Assembly (NCBI GenBank): GCA_900547555.1
Contig: URHG01000029.1
Span: 1 to 31,817 of the forward strand
Length of the DNA: 31,817 nucleotides
Origin: an uncultured Porphyromonadaceae bacterium
Lineage (GTDB): Bacteria; Bacteroidota; Bacteroidia; Bacteroidales; UBA11471
Direction of reading: 5' to 3'
Shown: in pieces, positions 22,317-31,248 of the stretch
Layout: the number at the start of each line of letters is the position of its first letter
How positions within the stretch are numbered: the first letter of the stretch is position 1
Program-made: the position numbers and the translations under genes
Notes under the pieces: generated by a model
What the model saw: the letters and a program-made list of their open reading frames with translations, nothing else
Databases searched by the model: none
What the model was told of the DNA's origin: nothing

Positions 22317-24541
22317 TCTTTCGGTGAATAAAGGGTTGTTTCGCGGGTTACGTTTTTCACGCCTTTTATGGTCTTTATTTTTTTTATCAGAGTGTTGAGC
22401 GCGGTCGTATCGTCGACGAGAACGGTAATGTGGCCTTGAAATAATCCGTCGTTGGAGTCGATGGATATGCTTCGCATCGATATACGTTTCTCCTTTGAGA
22501 TGATAGAGGTGATATTGGTAACGATTCCGATGTCGTCGTTGCCGATGACGCGCAATACGATAGCGTATTGAGAACCCTGTTTGCCCGACCAGCGGGCTTT
22601 TACGATGCGGTATCCGAATTGTGTGCGTAGGTTTTCGGCATTGGGACAGTCTTCTCGGTGTATTTTTATACTACCTTGCGAAGAAACGAATCCGAATATT
22701 TTATCACCGAAAATGGGGTTGCAGCATTTCGATAATTTATAGTCGAGCCCCTTGATATTTTGGTCGATGACCAGTTCGTCTTCTCCGAAATCCCCATTTG
22801 GCGATTGGGTGGCAACGAAATTCTCGGCTGTGCGGTTTTCACTCGATTCTTCGCTCTCTTTGCGTTCTATTTCGTGATAAAGGTCGAGTATGTGATTGAC
22901 GTCGATTTTTTCTTGGGATAATGCGCAATAAAAATCGGTTACTGTTTTATAACCGGTTTTTCGTATCAATTTCATGAGAATAGAATCGTTGACGTCGATT
23001 TTCCTGTTTTTAAATCGTCGCACGAGCAATTCTTTTCCCAGTTCGGCTTCCTTATGTTGGATTTCGTTGAGGGTCTGTTTTATTTTCACCCGGGCTTTGG
23101 AGGTACAGGCGATCGACAACCATTCCCGTTTGGGTTTTTGGGTGGGAGAGGTGAGTATTTCTATTGTGTCTCCGCTTTGTAATTTATAACGAATGGTTTG
23201 ATTCTTGCCATTGACTTTTCCTCCCGTACAATGGCAACCCAGATGGGTGTGTATGAGAAAAGCGAAGTCGAGCATGGTAGCACCTTTGGGGAGTTTGTAC
23301 AAGTCTCCTTTGGGGGTGAAGACAAATACTTCTTTATCGTAGAGGTCCATGCGGAATTCTTTCATCAGTTCCATCGGCCCTCCGTCGCCCGATTCAAGAA
23401 TGTCACGCACATTGTTCAACCAGTCGTCAAGCCCTTTTTCGCTTTTCAACCCTTTGTACTTCCAGTGTGCGGCAAGACCCCGCTCAGCAATTTCGTCCAT
23501 ACGTTTGGTCCGTATCTGCACTTCGACCCATCGGTCTTCGGGGCCCCATACGGTGATATGCAGCGACTCATAGCCGTTGCTTTTGGGAACCGACAACCAG
23601 TCTTTCAACCGTTTGGGATTGGGGCGATACATGTCGGTGATGATGGAATAGACATGCCAGCAGTCGGCCGATTCGTTTTCCGGCGGAGTATCGAGCACGA
23701 CTCGTATGGCGAAAAGATCGTAAATACCTTCGATGTCTACATTCTGTTTCCGGATTTTGTTCAGAATCGAAGATATGGATTTTACCCTACCTTTTATTTC
23801 GAACTTCAATCCGGCTGCTGCCAGTTTTTCCTTGATAGGGGCAATAAATTCCTGGATATATTTGTCTCGGGATTCTTTGGTTTCACTCAGTTTGTGGGCG
23901 ATACGGTCGTATTCTTCGCGCTGGGTATATTTGAGCGCGAGGTCTTCGAGCTCGGTTTTTATACGGTATAATCCCAATCTGTGGGCGAGAGGGGCATAGA
24001 GATAAGAGGCTTCGTAGGCGACGTTTTCTCTGAATTTATTGTTGGGGTGGTGATTGATCATGCGCATGAGACATAGCCTGTCGGCGATCATGATGATAAT
24101 CACTCTCACATCTTCGGCGAATGTGAGCAGTAAGTTGCGAAAATTATCGCTTTGTACGGTTTCTTGTTTGGCATACAGACTGTTGGCCTTGATGAGTCCC
24201 CGTATGATTTTGACACAATCGGTACCGAATAGATTTTCGACAGCCTCGAAAGACAATCGGTTTTCGACGACGAGATTACAAGTAAGTACGGCAGCCAGCG
24301 TGCTGCGGTCAAGGCCTACTTCCTGTGCGAGGATAAGGGCTGTGGCTATGTCGTGGTACAGGCGGTTTATTCCGTTGCTGTCTCGCAGGTAGCTGCCCGA
24401 TAGTACGGCCTCGGTGATATGTTGGCGCAGGGAAAAGAATTCTTTTTCTCCTATGAGCGGACGGGCTGTGGCGAATAAAGACCGGTAGGCTGTCAGAAAT
24501 TCTTTGCGTTCGGTTGCGGTAAAGTATTGTTTCTCATTCAT
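22313..24541 (-). CDS. RelA/SpoT-family (p)ppGpp synthetase, degenerate hydrolase domain
   Basis: A 742-residue stringent-response enzyme from the ATG I chose; an in-frame start 14 codons upstream overlaps a -7 element. The HD region is at about 40-165. The synthetase (about 250-365) has YDLFAIRVVL, RLKDWLSVPKSNGYESLH and VEVQIRTKRMDEIAERGLAAHW. TGS is at about 403-463 and an ACT domain at about 665-742. The synthetase loop is RLKD (311-314), the RxKD form of bifunctional Rel. The HD hydrolase signature is lost: LLHDVVED is replaced by LTCNLVVEN (C88, N89), and ADRLHNMR reads ADRLCLMR. The protein probably makes but does not degrade (p)ppGpp, so a separate hydrolase would be expected elsewhere in the genome. 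Confidence 0.93.
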   Translation of the reverse strand: MNEKQYFTATERKEFLTAYRSLFATARPLIGEKEFFSLRQHITEAVLSGSYLRDSNGINRLYHDIATALILAQEVGLDRSTLAAVLTCNLVVENRLSFEAVENLFGTDCVKIIRGLIKANSLYAKQETVQSDNFRNLLLTFAEDVRVIIIMIADRLCLMRMINHHPNNKFRENVAYEASYLYAPLAHRLGLYRIKTELEDLALKYTQREEYDRIAHKLSETKESRDKYIQEFIAPIKEKLAAAGLKFEIKGRVKSISSILNKIRKQNVDIEGIYDLFAIRVVLDTPPENESADCWHVYSIITDMYRPNPKRLKDWLSVPKSNGYESLHITVWGPEDRWVEVQIRTKRMDEIAERGLAAHWKYKGLKSEKGLDDWLNNVRDILESGDGGPMELMKEFRMDLYDKEVFVFTPKGDLYKLPKGATMLDFAFLIHTHLGCHCTGGKVNGKNQTIRYKLQSGDTIEILTSPTQKPKREWLSIACTSKARVKIKQTLNEIQHKEAELGKELLVRRFKNRKIDVNDSILMKLIRKTGYKTVTDFYCALSQEKIDVNHILDLYHEIERKESEESSENRTAENFVATQSPNGDFGEDELVIDQNIKGLDYKLSKCCNPIFGDKIFGFVSSQGSIKIHREDCPNAENLRTQFGYRIVKARWSGKQGSQYAIVLRVIGNDDIGIVTNITSIISKEKRISMRSISIDSNDGLFQGHITVLVDDTTALNTLIKKIKTIKGVKNVTRETTLYSPKE

Positions 24542-24580
24542 AAAGTCTGCAATTTCGAGAAGATAATCAAGAGAATACAA

Positions 24581-24588
24581 CAAAAGTA
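24581..24588 (-). promoter_or_regulatory. Rel promoter, -7 element TACTTTTG
   Basis: The minus strand reads TACTTTTG, an exact TAnnTTTG match, 39 bases before the ATG at 24541. It supports that start over the upstream in-frame one. Confidence 0.5.
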
Positions 24589-24681
24589 ATCATTTATTCG
24601 AAAAGGTGGTGGTTTATAAGCGAAAAATGAATTTTATACAGCCGAAATTATTTGTTTCGGTATGTAGATATGGAAGCATAC

Positions 24682-24713
24682 AAACCCCGTTGTCCGATCG
24701 GACAACGGGGTTT
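24682..24713. terminator. Terminator after the catalase gene
   Basis: A perfect 14-bp stem, AAACCCCGTTGTCC with its complement, closes a GATC loop. It lies just beyond the 3' end of katA. Confidence 0.85.
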
Positions 24714-24731
24714 TCACATAGAAGATTCTTT

Positions 24732-26192
24732 TTATTTCGATATTTTTGCCGGGTCTATGCCTAAGGCTTTTGCTACGCCTTTGCCGTAATTTTCATCGGC
24801 TTTCATGCAGTTGCCGATGTGGCGGAGTTTTATTTCCTCGGGAATATCTCCCATGGCACGGGCTGTATTCTCGAACAACCGTTGCTGCTCATCGGGTTTC
24901 ATCAGCCTGAATAGATCGCCGGCTTGGGTGTAGTAGTCGGAGTCATCTTCTCTGAAATCCCATTGGTAAGCAGCCCCGTCGAGTTCCATAGGCGGTTCTT
25001 TGTATTCGGGTTGTTCCTGCCATTCGCCGTATCCGTTGGGTTCGTATCCGAGTGTCCCTCCGTGATTTCCGTCTATGCGCATGGCTCCGTCGCGGTGGTA
25101 CATGTTGAGGAACGGACAGCGACTGCGGTTTACGGGTATCTGGTAGTGGTTCACGCCGAGACGGTAACGTTGTGCATCGCCGTAGGAAAAGAGGCGGCCC
25201 TGTAACATACGGTCGGGAGAGAAACTGATACCCGGTACGACATTGGCCGGATTGAAAGCGGCTTGCTCCACGTCGGAAAAATAGTTCTCGGGGTTACGGT
25301 TCAGTTCTATGACACCGACTTCGTGCAAAGGATATTGTTTCTGCGACCATACTTTCGTGAGGTCGAACGGATTGAACGGACACTCTTTGGCCTGTTCTTC
25401 GGTCATGAGTTGCACATACATTGTCCATTTGGGAAAATCTCCTTTTTCGATGCTCTCGAAGAGGTCGCGGTGATGGCTTTCGCGGTCTTTTCCGATGATG
25501 GCTTCGGCTTCTTGGTCGGTCAGGTTTTTGATACCTTGTTGGGTACGGAAGTGGAATTTCACCCATGTGCGTTTTCCGTCGGTGTCGATAAATGAGAATG
25601 TATGGCTGCCGTAGCCGTGCATGTGCCGGTAGGAATAGGGAATACCTCTGTCGCTCATTGTGATGGTAACCTGATGGAGAGCTTCGGGTAGGAGTGTCCA
25701 AAAATCCCAGTTGTTATGTGGGCTTCTCATGTGGGTGCGCGGGTCTCGTTTTACGACGTGATTGAGGTCGGGAAATTTCAATGGGTCGCGCAAGAAAAAG
25801 ACCGGCGTGTTATTGCCGACTAAATCCCAGTTTCCTTCTTCGGTATAAAATTTGATGGCAAAACCCCGAATGTCGCGTTCGGCATCGGCTGCCCCGCGTT
25901 CGCCGGCAACGGTAGAGAAACGCATGAACAATTCGGTTTGTTTTCCTATTTCGGAGAAGATCGCCGCTTTGGTATATCGGGTGATGTTATGGGTAACGGT
26001 GAAGTGCCCGAAAGCTCCCGACCCTTTGGCGTGCATGCGTCGTTCGGGAATAACTTCCCGGTCGAAGTGTGCTAATTTTTCAAGAAACCATATATCTTGC
26101 AATAACATAGGGCCTCGTTTCCCTGCTGTAACGACATTGTTGTTGTCGGATACCGGAGCGCCGTTGGCGCTTGTCAGTTTTTTCTTTTCCAT
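24732..26192 (-). CDS. katA: Heme catalase, small-subunit (clade 3) type
   Basis: Breaks hydrogen peroxide into water and oxygen. The 486 residues fit the small-subunit monofunctional catalases. The catalytic His is H54 in RRMHAKGSGAFG, RFSTVAGERGAADAERDIRG is the family signature, and the Asn is in GNNTPVFF (about 127). The proximal Tyr is in RLFSYGDAQRYRLG. It follows a flavodoxin-like gene on the same strand by 23 bases and may be transcribed with it. I see no clear promoter in the gap. Confidence 0.97.
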   Translation of the reverse strand: MEKKKLTSANGAPVSDNNNVVTAGKRGPMLLQDIWFLEKLAHFDREVIPERRMHAKGSGAFGHFTVTHNITRYTKAAIFSEIGKQTELFMRFSTVAGERGAADAERDIRGFAIKFYTEEGNWDLVGNNTPVFFLRDPLKFPDLNHVVKRDPRTHMRSPHNNWDFWTLLPEALHQVTITMSDRGIPYSYRHMHGYGSHTFSFIDTDGKRTWVKFHFRTQQGIKNLTDQEAEAIIGKDRESHHRDLFESIEKGDFPKWTMYVQLMTEEQAKECPFNPFDLTKVWSQKQYPLHEVGVIELNRNPENYFSDVEQAAFNPANVVPGISFSPDRMLQGRLFSYGDAQRYRLGVNHYQIPVNRSRCPFLNMYHRDGAMRIDGNHGGTLGYEPNGYGEWQEQPEYKEPPMELDGAAYQWDFREDDSDYYTQAGDLFRLMKPDEQQRLFENTARAMGDIPEEIKLRHIGNCMKADENYGKGVAKALGIDPAKISK

Positions 26193-26215
26193 TTTTTTGT
26201 TTTTTAGATGATAGA

Positions 26216-26638
26216 TTATTTGTTGATAAATAAATCCAAAAGTTTCCTATCGTGCTCCGATAGTTTGCCCGTACGGGATCGCAGTAGGGAAACAGGAGTC
26301 GATACGGGTATGTTCATGGCACGTTTCATATTTCGGAACATACTTCCTGTTCTTATTTTGTAGGTTGTGAAAAAAAGAGTCTTTTCTATCGGAAATATCC
26401 TGGAAATGGTTTTGGAGAGAGATTTCCATTGTTTATGAGGGTGTTGGTTTATGATAAACCAGCCACAAGTCCAACAACCGGTTAGCAATAGATCGGCTTC
26501 TTTTGCCTTATTTCGGTCGAAGTCGGACACAGAACACAAGCTTACGCTTATTCCTTTCGACCATAAGTACATGGCAATTTCCCGGGCGTAGTTGGCGGTA
26601 TGTCCTTTATGACTATAATATACAACAATCGCTTTCAT
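26216..26638 (-). CDS. Flavodoxin-like protein
   Basis: A 140-residue protein with a flavodoxin-fold start: MKAIVVYYSHKGHTANYAREI, where SHKGHT fits the FMN-phosphate loop. It continues through DLLLTGCWTCGWF, which carries a CxxC not usual in flavodoxins, and TLFFTTYKI. The basic C-terminal half with RSRTGKLSEHDRKLLDLF is atypical. It sits 23 bases before the catalase gene, suggesting a role in oxidative stress. That is inferred from position. A quinone or thiol reductase partner is possible. Confidence 0.78.
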   Translation of the reverse strand: MKAIVVYYSHKGHTANYAREIAMYLWSKGISVSLCSVSDFDRNKAKEADLLLTGCWTCGWFIINQHPHKQWKSLSKTISRIFPIEKTLFFTTYKIRTGSMFRNMKRAMNIPVSTPVSLLRSRTGKLSEHDRKLLDLFINK

Positions 26639-26687
26639 GTTATTGTCGTCTTAAAAACATTTATGTAGTAAAAAAATGTACTGAATA

Positions 26688-26695
26688 CAAATATA
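26688..26695 (-). promoter_or_regulatory. Promoter of the flavodoxin-like/catalase unit, -7 element TATATTTG
   Basis: TATATTTG on the minus strand matches TAnnTTTG and lies 50 bases before the ATG at 26638. No convincing -33 is seen. Confidence 0.45.
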
Positions 26696-26716
26696 TGGAT
26701 TTTACCGAAATTACCA

Positions 26717-26747
26717 TTGTTTTTCCAAAAAAAATTTTTTAACTTTG
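26717..26747 (+). promoter_or_regulatory. Promoter of the DUF4301-like gene, TTG-N20-TAACTTTG
   Basis: TTG at 26717-26719 and TAACTTTG at 26740-26747, 20 bases apart, fit the Bacteroidota -33/-7 pattern. The start codon at 26786 is about 38 bases further on. An in-frame start at 26717 would lie inside the promoter, so 26786 is preferred. Confidence 0.6.
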
Positions 26748-26785
26748 AGAAGTTTTCAATTTTGACAATCCTAAAAATAGATACT

Positions 26786-28303
26786 ATGTTTACACCCGAA
26801 GATTTAGCATTACTGAAACAGAAAGGAATTTCCGAAAAACAGATTGAAGAACAGCTGCATTGTTTTGAGACAGGTTTCCCCTATCTCGAATTGGAAGCTC
26901 CTGCCGGGCTGGGCAATGGCATTTTGGCGCTCGACGATACGGCGGTCGATCACTATCTCGACGTTTGGGACGAATATTTGGCATCGAATCCGACGATTGT
27001 GAAATTTGTTCCAGCATCGGGTGCGGCCAGCCGTATGTTCAAAAATTTATTTGAGTTTGTCGACGCCGATTATACCGAACCCACAACCGAATTTGAAAAG
27101 AAATTTTTCTCGCATATCAAGGATTTTGCATTTTACGCCGACCTCAATACAGTTTGTCTCGAAAAAGAAGGTAGGGATATAGATGCTTTGATCGCGGCGG
27201 GACAATATAAAGAGATTGTTGCAAATCTTCTTTCGGAGAAAGGACTCAACTACGGGGCGTTACCGAAAGGCATGCTCAAATTCCATCATTATCCCGATGC
27301 CGACCGTACGGCAATGGAAGAACATTTGGCCGAGGGTGCCATGTATGCCCGTAACGAGGCCGGCGACGTGAATGTGTATTTTACCGTATCGCATGAGCAT
27401 TTGCCTTATTTCAAAAAAGTCGTGGCCGACAAACAAGCCTTGTATGAAAAAGAATACGATGTGAAATATCACATCAGTTTTTCGGAGCAAAAACCTTCGA
27501 CCGATACCATTGCGGCCGATATGGAAAATAAGCCGTTCAGAGATAAAGGCAAGTTGCTTTTCCGCCCCGGAGGACATGGTGCCCTTATCGAGAATCTCAA
27601 TGACATCGATGCCGATGTGATTTTTATTAAAAATATCGATAATGTCGTACCCGATCGCATAAAACCCGATACGGTGCGTTTCAAGAAAATCATAGGCGGA
27701 GTACTTGTTTCTCTTAAAAAACAAATCGATGCTTATGTTTCCATGCTCGAAAGCGGAAAATACACGATGGACGACGTGAGGGAAGTCATACTTTTCCTGC
27801 AACAGCAACTCTTTACCCGCCACCCCGATATAAAGAAAATGGAAGACGCCGAGTTGGTTGTGTACCTGCTGAAAAAATTGCGTCGGCCGTTGCGGGTATG
27901 CGGTATGGTAAAGAATGTGGGAGAACCCGGCGGAGGACCTTTTTTGGTGTATAATGCCGACGGCTCATTCTCTCCGCAAATTTTGGAGAGTTCACAGATC
28001 GATTTGAAAAATCCCGCCTCGAAAACGATGTTCGACAAGTCGACGCACTTCAATCCGGTCGATTTGGTATGCGCTGTGAAAAACGGGAAAAACGAGAAAT
28101 ACGACCTTCCGAAATATGTCGATAAGAAAACCGGATTTATTTCGTACAAGTCCAAGAACGGAAAAGATTTGAAGGCACTCGAATTACCGGGGCTGTGGAA
28201 CGGAGCCATGTCGGACTGGAATACCCTTTTTGTCGAAGTTCCCATTTCGACGTTCAATCCGGTGAAGACCGTAAACGATCTGTTGCGCGAACAGCATCAA
28301 TAG
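26786..28303 (+). CDS. DUF4301-like protein
   Basis: A 505-residue cytoplasmic protein with no signal peptide or membrane helix. Its sequence, with FVPASGAASRMFKNLFEF, LPKGMLKFHHYPDADRTAMEEHL and VYFTVSHEH, fits the DUF4301 family of Bacteroidota as I recall it. Later marks are GKLLFRPGGHGALIENLN, FIKNIDNVVPD and GGGPFLVYNADGSFSPQ. GSGAASRM-like, GGHGAL and IDNV segments resemble nucleotidyl- or sugar-nucleotide-binding folds, but the function is not known to me. It stands alone between its own promoter and a strong terminator. Confidence 0.8.
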   Translation: MFTPEDLALLKQKGISEKQIEEQLHCFETGFPYLELEAPAGLGNGILALDDTAVDHYLDVWDEYLASNPTIVKFVPASGAASRMFKNLFEFVDADYTEPTTEFEKKFFSHIKDFAFYADLNTVCLEKEGRDIDALIAAGQYKEIVANLLSEKGLNYGALPKGMLKFHHYPDADRTAMEEHLAEGAMYARNEAGDVNVYFTVSHEHLPYFKKVVADKQALYEKEYDVKYHISFSEQKPSTDTIAADMENKPFRDKGKLLFRPGGHGALIENLNDIDADVIFIKNIDNVVPDRIKPDTVRFKKIIGGVLVSLKKQIDAYVSMLESGKYTMDDVREVILFLQQQLFTRHPDIKKMEDAELVVYLLKKLRRPLRVCGMVKNVGEPGGGPFLVYNADGSFSPQILESSQIDLKNPASKTMFDKSTHFNPVDLVCAVKNGKNEKYDLPKYVDKKTGFISYKSKNGKDLKALELPGLWNGAMSDWNTLFVEVPISTFNPVKTVNDLLREQHQ

Positions 28304-28321
28304 CAGACATGAGTTATTTCG

Positions 28322-28347
28322 AGCCGCACGGCAATCGCCGTGCGGCT
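28322..28347 (+). terminator. Terminator after the DUF4301-like gene
   Basis: An 11-bp GC-rich stem, AGCCGCACGGC with its complement, closes AATC and is followed by TTATTTTG. Confidence 0.92.
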
Positions 28348-28388
28348 TTATTTTGATAAGAAGGCGTATATAAATTGTGAAGAAGGAG

Positions 28389-28421
28389 TTGCCCGATATT
28401 CATAGGAAAAGGTTATCTTTG
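28389..28421 (+). promoter_or_regulatory. Promoter with -7 element TATCTTTG
   Basis: TTG at 28389-28391 and TATCTTTG at 28414-28421 (22-base spacing) fit the Bacteroidota pattern. The next start codon is at 28462. Confidence 0.6.
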
Positions 28422-28461
28422 TCCCGTTAAAAAACCGACAATTCATAAACAATAACGTAAA

Positions 28462-29655
28462 ATGGGAAAAGTCCTTATTATCGGTGCCGGCGGCGTAGCT
28501 ACCGTGGCCGCGCACAAAGTGGCGCAGAATGCCGATGTTTTTACAGAGATTATGATAGCCAGCCGCACGAAATCGAAATGCGACGCCATTGTGGAGGCTA
28601 TCGGGAATAAGGCGATCAAGACCGCACAGGTCGATGCCGACGATGTAGAACAGTTGGTTGCCCTTTTCGAGAGTTTCCGTCCGGATATCGTTATGAATCT
28701 TGCTTTGCCTTATCAGGATTTGACGATTATGGAGGCGTGTCTGCGTACTGGTGTCAATTATCTCGATACCGCCAATTACGAACCCAAAGACGAAGCCCAT
28801 TTCGAGTACAGTTGGCAATGGGCCTACAAAGACCGTTTCGAGAAAGCCGGTCTTACGGCTATCCTCGGTTGCGGTTTCGACCCGGGTGTAACGAGCGTAT
28901 ATACAGCTTATGCCGCCAAGCATTATTTCGATGAAATTCACTATCTCGATATCGTCGATTGCAATGCCGGCGATCATCATAAAGCTTTCGCAACCAACTT
29001 CAATCCCGAAATCAACATACGGGAGATTACCCAGAAGGGATTGTATTGGGAAGACGGCAAGTGGATAGAAACCGAGCCTCTTGAAATACACCGCCCGCTC
29101 ACTTATCCCAACGTCGGGCCGCGTGAAAGTTATCTTCTTCATCATGAAGAACTTGAAAGTTTGGTAAAAAATTATCCGACCATCAAGCGTGCCCGTTTCT
29201 GGATGACTTTCGGACAAGAATATCTGACCCATTTGCGGGTGATACAAAATATCGGTATGGACAGCATCAAGCCTATCAATTACAACGGCATGGAAATCGT
29301 TCCCTTGCAGTTCCTCAAAGCCGTGTTGCCCAATCCGCAAGACCTCGGTGAGAATTACGAAGGTGAGACATCGATCGGTTGCCGCATACGGGGTGTGAAA
29401 GACGGTAAAGAGCTTACTTATTATGTTTATAATAACTGTTCGCACCGTGCCGCTTATGAAGAGACGGGAATGCAGGGGGTAAGCTATACGACCGGGGTGC
29501 CTGCCATGATCGGGGCCATGATGTTCTTGAAAGGTCTTTGGAAGAAACCCGGTGTTTACAATGTCGAGGAATTCGATCCCGATCCGTTTATGGAGCAACT
29601 CAATAAACAAGGATTGCCCTGGCATGAACAGTTCAATGTCGATTTGGAGTTGTAA
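28462..29655 (+). CDS. Saccharopine-dehydrogenase-family protein, likely carboxy(nor)spermidine dehydrogenase
   Basis: A 397-residue protein. The N-terminal Rossmann part (about 1-110) starts MGKVLIIGAGGVATVAAHKVAQN, a GxGGV dinucleotide motif. The substrate domain (about 120-380) holds AILGCGFDPGVTSVYTAYA and TYPNVGPRESYLLHHEELE, which fit the carboxynorspermidine dehydrogenase branch of the family. Those enzymes condense a polyamine precursor with aspartate semialdehyde in the alternative spermidine route used by many Bacteroidota. That branch is my family-level judgement; a lysine-pathway saccharopine dehydrogenase is less likely at this length. The usual partner, carboxynorspermidine decarboxylase, is not in the window. 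Confidence 0.88.
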   Translation: MGKVLIIGAGGVATVAAHKVAQNADVFTEIMIASRTKSKCDAIVEAIGNKAIKTAQVDADDVEQLVALFESFRPDIVMNLALPYQDLTIMEACLRTGVNYLDTANYEPKDEAHFEYSWQWAYKDRFEKAGLTAILGCGFDPGVTSVYTAYAAKHYFDEIHYLDIVDCNAGDHHKAFATNFNPEINIREITQKGLYWEDGKWIETEPLEIHRPLTYPNVGPRESYLLHHEELESLVKNYPTIKRARFWMTFGQEYLTHLRVIQNIGMDSIKPINYNGMEIVPLQFLKAVLPNPQDLGENYEGETSIGCRIRGVKDGKELTYYVYNNCSHRAAYEETGMQGVSYTTGVPAMIGAMMFLKGLWKKPGVYNVEEFDPDPFMEQLNKQGLPWHEQFNVDLEL

Positions 29656-29674
29656 GAGAGAAAATATTATATAG

Positions 29675-29706
29675 AAAAAGCTCAGACTTTCAAGTCTGAG
29701 CTTTTT
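29675..29706. terminator. Bidirectional terminator between the dehydrogenase gene and phnW
   Basis: Stem arms 29675-29689 and 29692-29706 are fully complementary, with a loop of about 2-4 bases and A- and T-runs on the outside. It can serve both convergent genes. Confidence 0.9.
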
Positions 29707-29725
29707 GTTTGATATAGTAAGAAGA

Positions 29726-30823
29726 TTAGTTACGAACTTCTTTGATGGCTTGCAGAAGGGCTTCGATGTCTTGCGGATAAATATCTCCTATATTTCCGAT
29801 GCGGAACGTATCGGCTTCGGAAATTTTTCCCGGATAGATAACAAAACCTTTTACTTTGAGTTTGTTGTAGAAGTCGACGAAATCGAAATTTTTTGTCGGG
29901 TAGTAGAATGAGGTGATGATACAACCCTGCTTGTCATCGGGCAAAAGAGTTTCAAATCCGAGATTGCGCATACCGTCGACCAGCGTACGGTGGTTTTGCT
30001 TATAGCGTTCCGAACGGGCAACGATACCGCCTTCTTCATTCAGTTCTTTCATGGCCTGATAAAAAGCATGCACCACATGTGTAGGCGATGTGAAACGCCA
30101 TTTGCCACCGCCTTTTTCCATCGTTTCCCACTGCGCATAGATGTCGAGCGAGAGAGAACGGGCATTTCCTTTCGTTGCGATCAGCTTATCTTTCTTCGCA
30201 ATGATAAAACCGAAACCGGGAACACCTTGGATACATTTGTTGGCACTGCTGACTAAAAAGTCGATATCCAGCTTCTTCATATCAATTGGCACACCGCCAA
30301 AGCTACTCATAGCATCAACGATAAAGGTGATGTTACGACCTTTCAAGACTTCGGCCACTTCTTCGATCGGGTTCAGCAGACCGGTTGTCGTTTCACTATG
30401 TACCATCGACAGGTGCGTAATATCCGGATTGGCTTCGAGGGCTTTACGAGCCACTTCACCAGTCACCAATTCCGTCTCGTGCAAAGAGACCAGTACATGG
30501 TCAATATGATAGTATTCCGCAATCTGTGCCATACGTTTGCCGTAAGCACCGTTCGCCAGGATCAGAAGTTTGTCGGTCGGCTTCACGGCTGCACCGATGG
30601 TGGCCTCCACACAGTATGTTCCGCTGCCTTGCAACAAGACATCCGTATATTCGTCTTCATCCAGTCCGGCAATAGCCAACAAGCCCTTACGGATGGGGGT
30701 TACAATTCCTTCGTTATAATCTTTATCCCAAGTACACCAGTCCTGAAGCATCGCTTCGCGAACTGTTTCAGATGTGCTCAGGGGACCTGGGGTAAGCAAC
30801 AGGTAATTTCTTTTTGTATTCAT
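29726..30823 (-). CDS. phnW: 2-aminoethylphosphonate--pyruvate transaminase
   Basis: A PLP-dependent enzyme that moves the amino group of 2-aminoethylphosphonate to pyruvate, giving phosphonoacetaldehyde for PhnX. From the ATG at 30823 it has 365 residues. NYLLLTPGPLSTSETVREAM is the family start, LQGSGTYCVEATIGAAV and ILANGAYGKRM follow, and the PLP Lys is in VSSANKCIQGVPGFGF. The ATG is 17 bases after phnX. Codon use in the first two-thirds leans to CTG and AGC, unlike most of the window, while the last third looks like the host. It is convergent with the dehydrogenase gene. Confidence 0.94.
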   Translation of the reverse strand: MNTKRNYLLLTPGPLSTSETVREAMLQDWCTWDKDYNEGIVTPIRKGLLAIAGLDEDEYTDVLLQGSGTYCVEATIGAAVKPTDKLLILANGAYGKRMAQIAEYYHIDHVLVSLHETELVTGEVARKALEANPDITHLSMVHSETTTGLLNPIEEVAEVLKGRNITFIVDAMSSFGGVPIDMKKLDIDFLVSSANKCIQGVPGFGFIIAKKDKLIATKGNARSLSLDIYAQWETMEKGGGKWRFTSPTHVVHAFYQAMKELNEEGGIVARSERYKQNHRTLVDGMRNLGFETLLPDDKQGCIITSFYYPTKNFDFVDFYNKLKVKGFVIYPGKISEADTFRIGNIGDIYPQDIEALLQAIKEVRN

Positions 30824-30840
30824 GATATCCTTATTATAAA

Positions 30841-31248
30841 TCAATATTTACCATTAATCTTCTCAATGCAGGAGGGGAGCTCCATAATGTTGTCCAAGAC
30901 AAAATGGGCACCGGCATTCAGCATCCGTTCACGCACTTCGCGCTTGAGTTCGATCAGTTCGTCGGACGAACGGTGGTTGTATTCCTCTTCTGTCAATCCC
31001 ATCTCGTTGCTACCGGTCACGATACCGACGCTCCATACTTTGGCATTCACTCCTTCCTTGATGTCGGCGATCGTGTCTCCTACCTTCACCACATTATCAA
31101 CGGAAGGAATAGCCAGGTCGATCATATTCTTATAGATCATATACGGGGCGGGGCGACCGGCCGGGACCTCGTTTCGTGTCACCAGATTCTCTACCCTATA
31201 TCCTTTGGCCTCTGCTCCGGGACTGACAAACTCCATCCTCTTCGCCGT
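30841..31248 (-). pseudogene. phnX: Phosphonoacetaldehyde hydrolase, 3' part only
   Basis: This is the C-terminal half of PhnX, a HAD-superfamily enzyme that splits phosphonoacetaldehyde into acetaldehyde and phosphate. Recognisable pieces are KRMEFVSPGAEAKGY, NEVPAGRPAPYMIYKN, VVKVGDTIADIKEG and GLTEEEYN. The usual protein is about 265 residues; only about 130 are here. The cap and the N-terminal half, with the nucleophilic Asp and the Schiff-base Lys, are missing because the reading frame runs into unrelated LivH sequence at 31238-31248. The loss is more likely an assembly join than a natural deletion. Confidence 0.85.
31238..31248. other. Chimeric join between Bacteroidales and Clostridia-like sequence
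   Basis: phnX is coherent up to about 31248 read on the minus strand, and livH is coherent from about 31238 on the plus strand. The bases they share, CTCTTCGCCGT, fit both proteins. Beyond this point GC content and codon use change sharply. A short shared stretch at the join fits a false overlap or microhomology. Confidence 0.8.

Noticed and set aside
28348..29625. 425-codon minus-strand open frame
   Set aside because: It lies opposite the saccharopine-dehydrogenase-family gene, which has a clear Rossmann motif.
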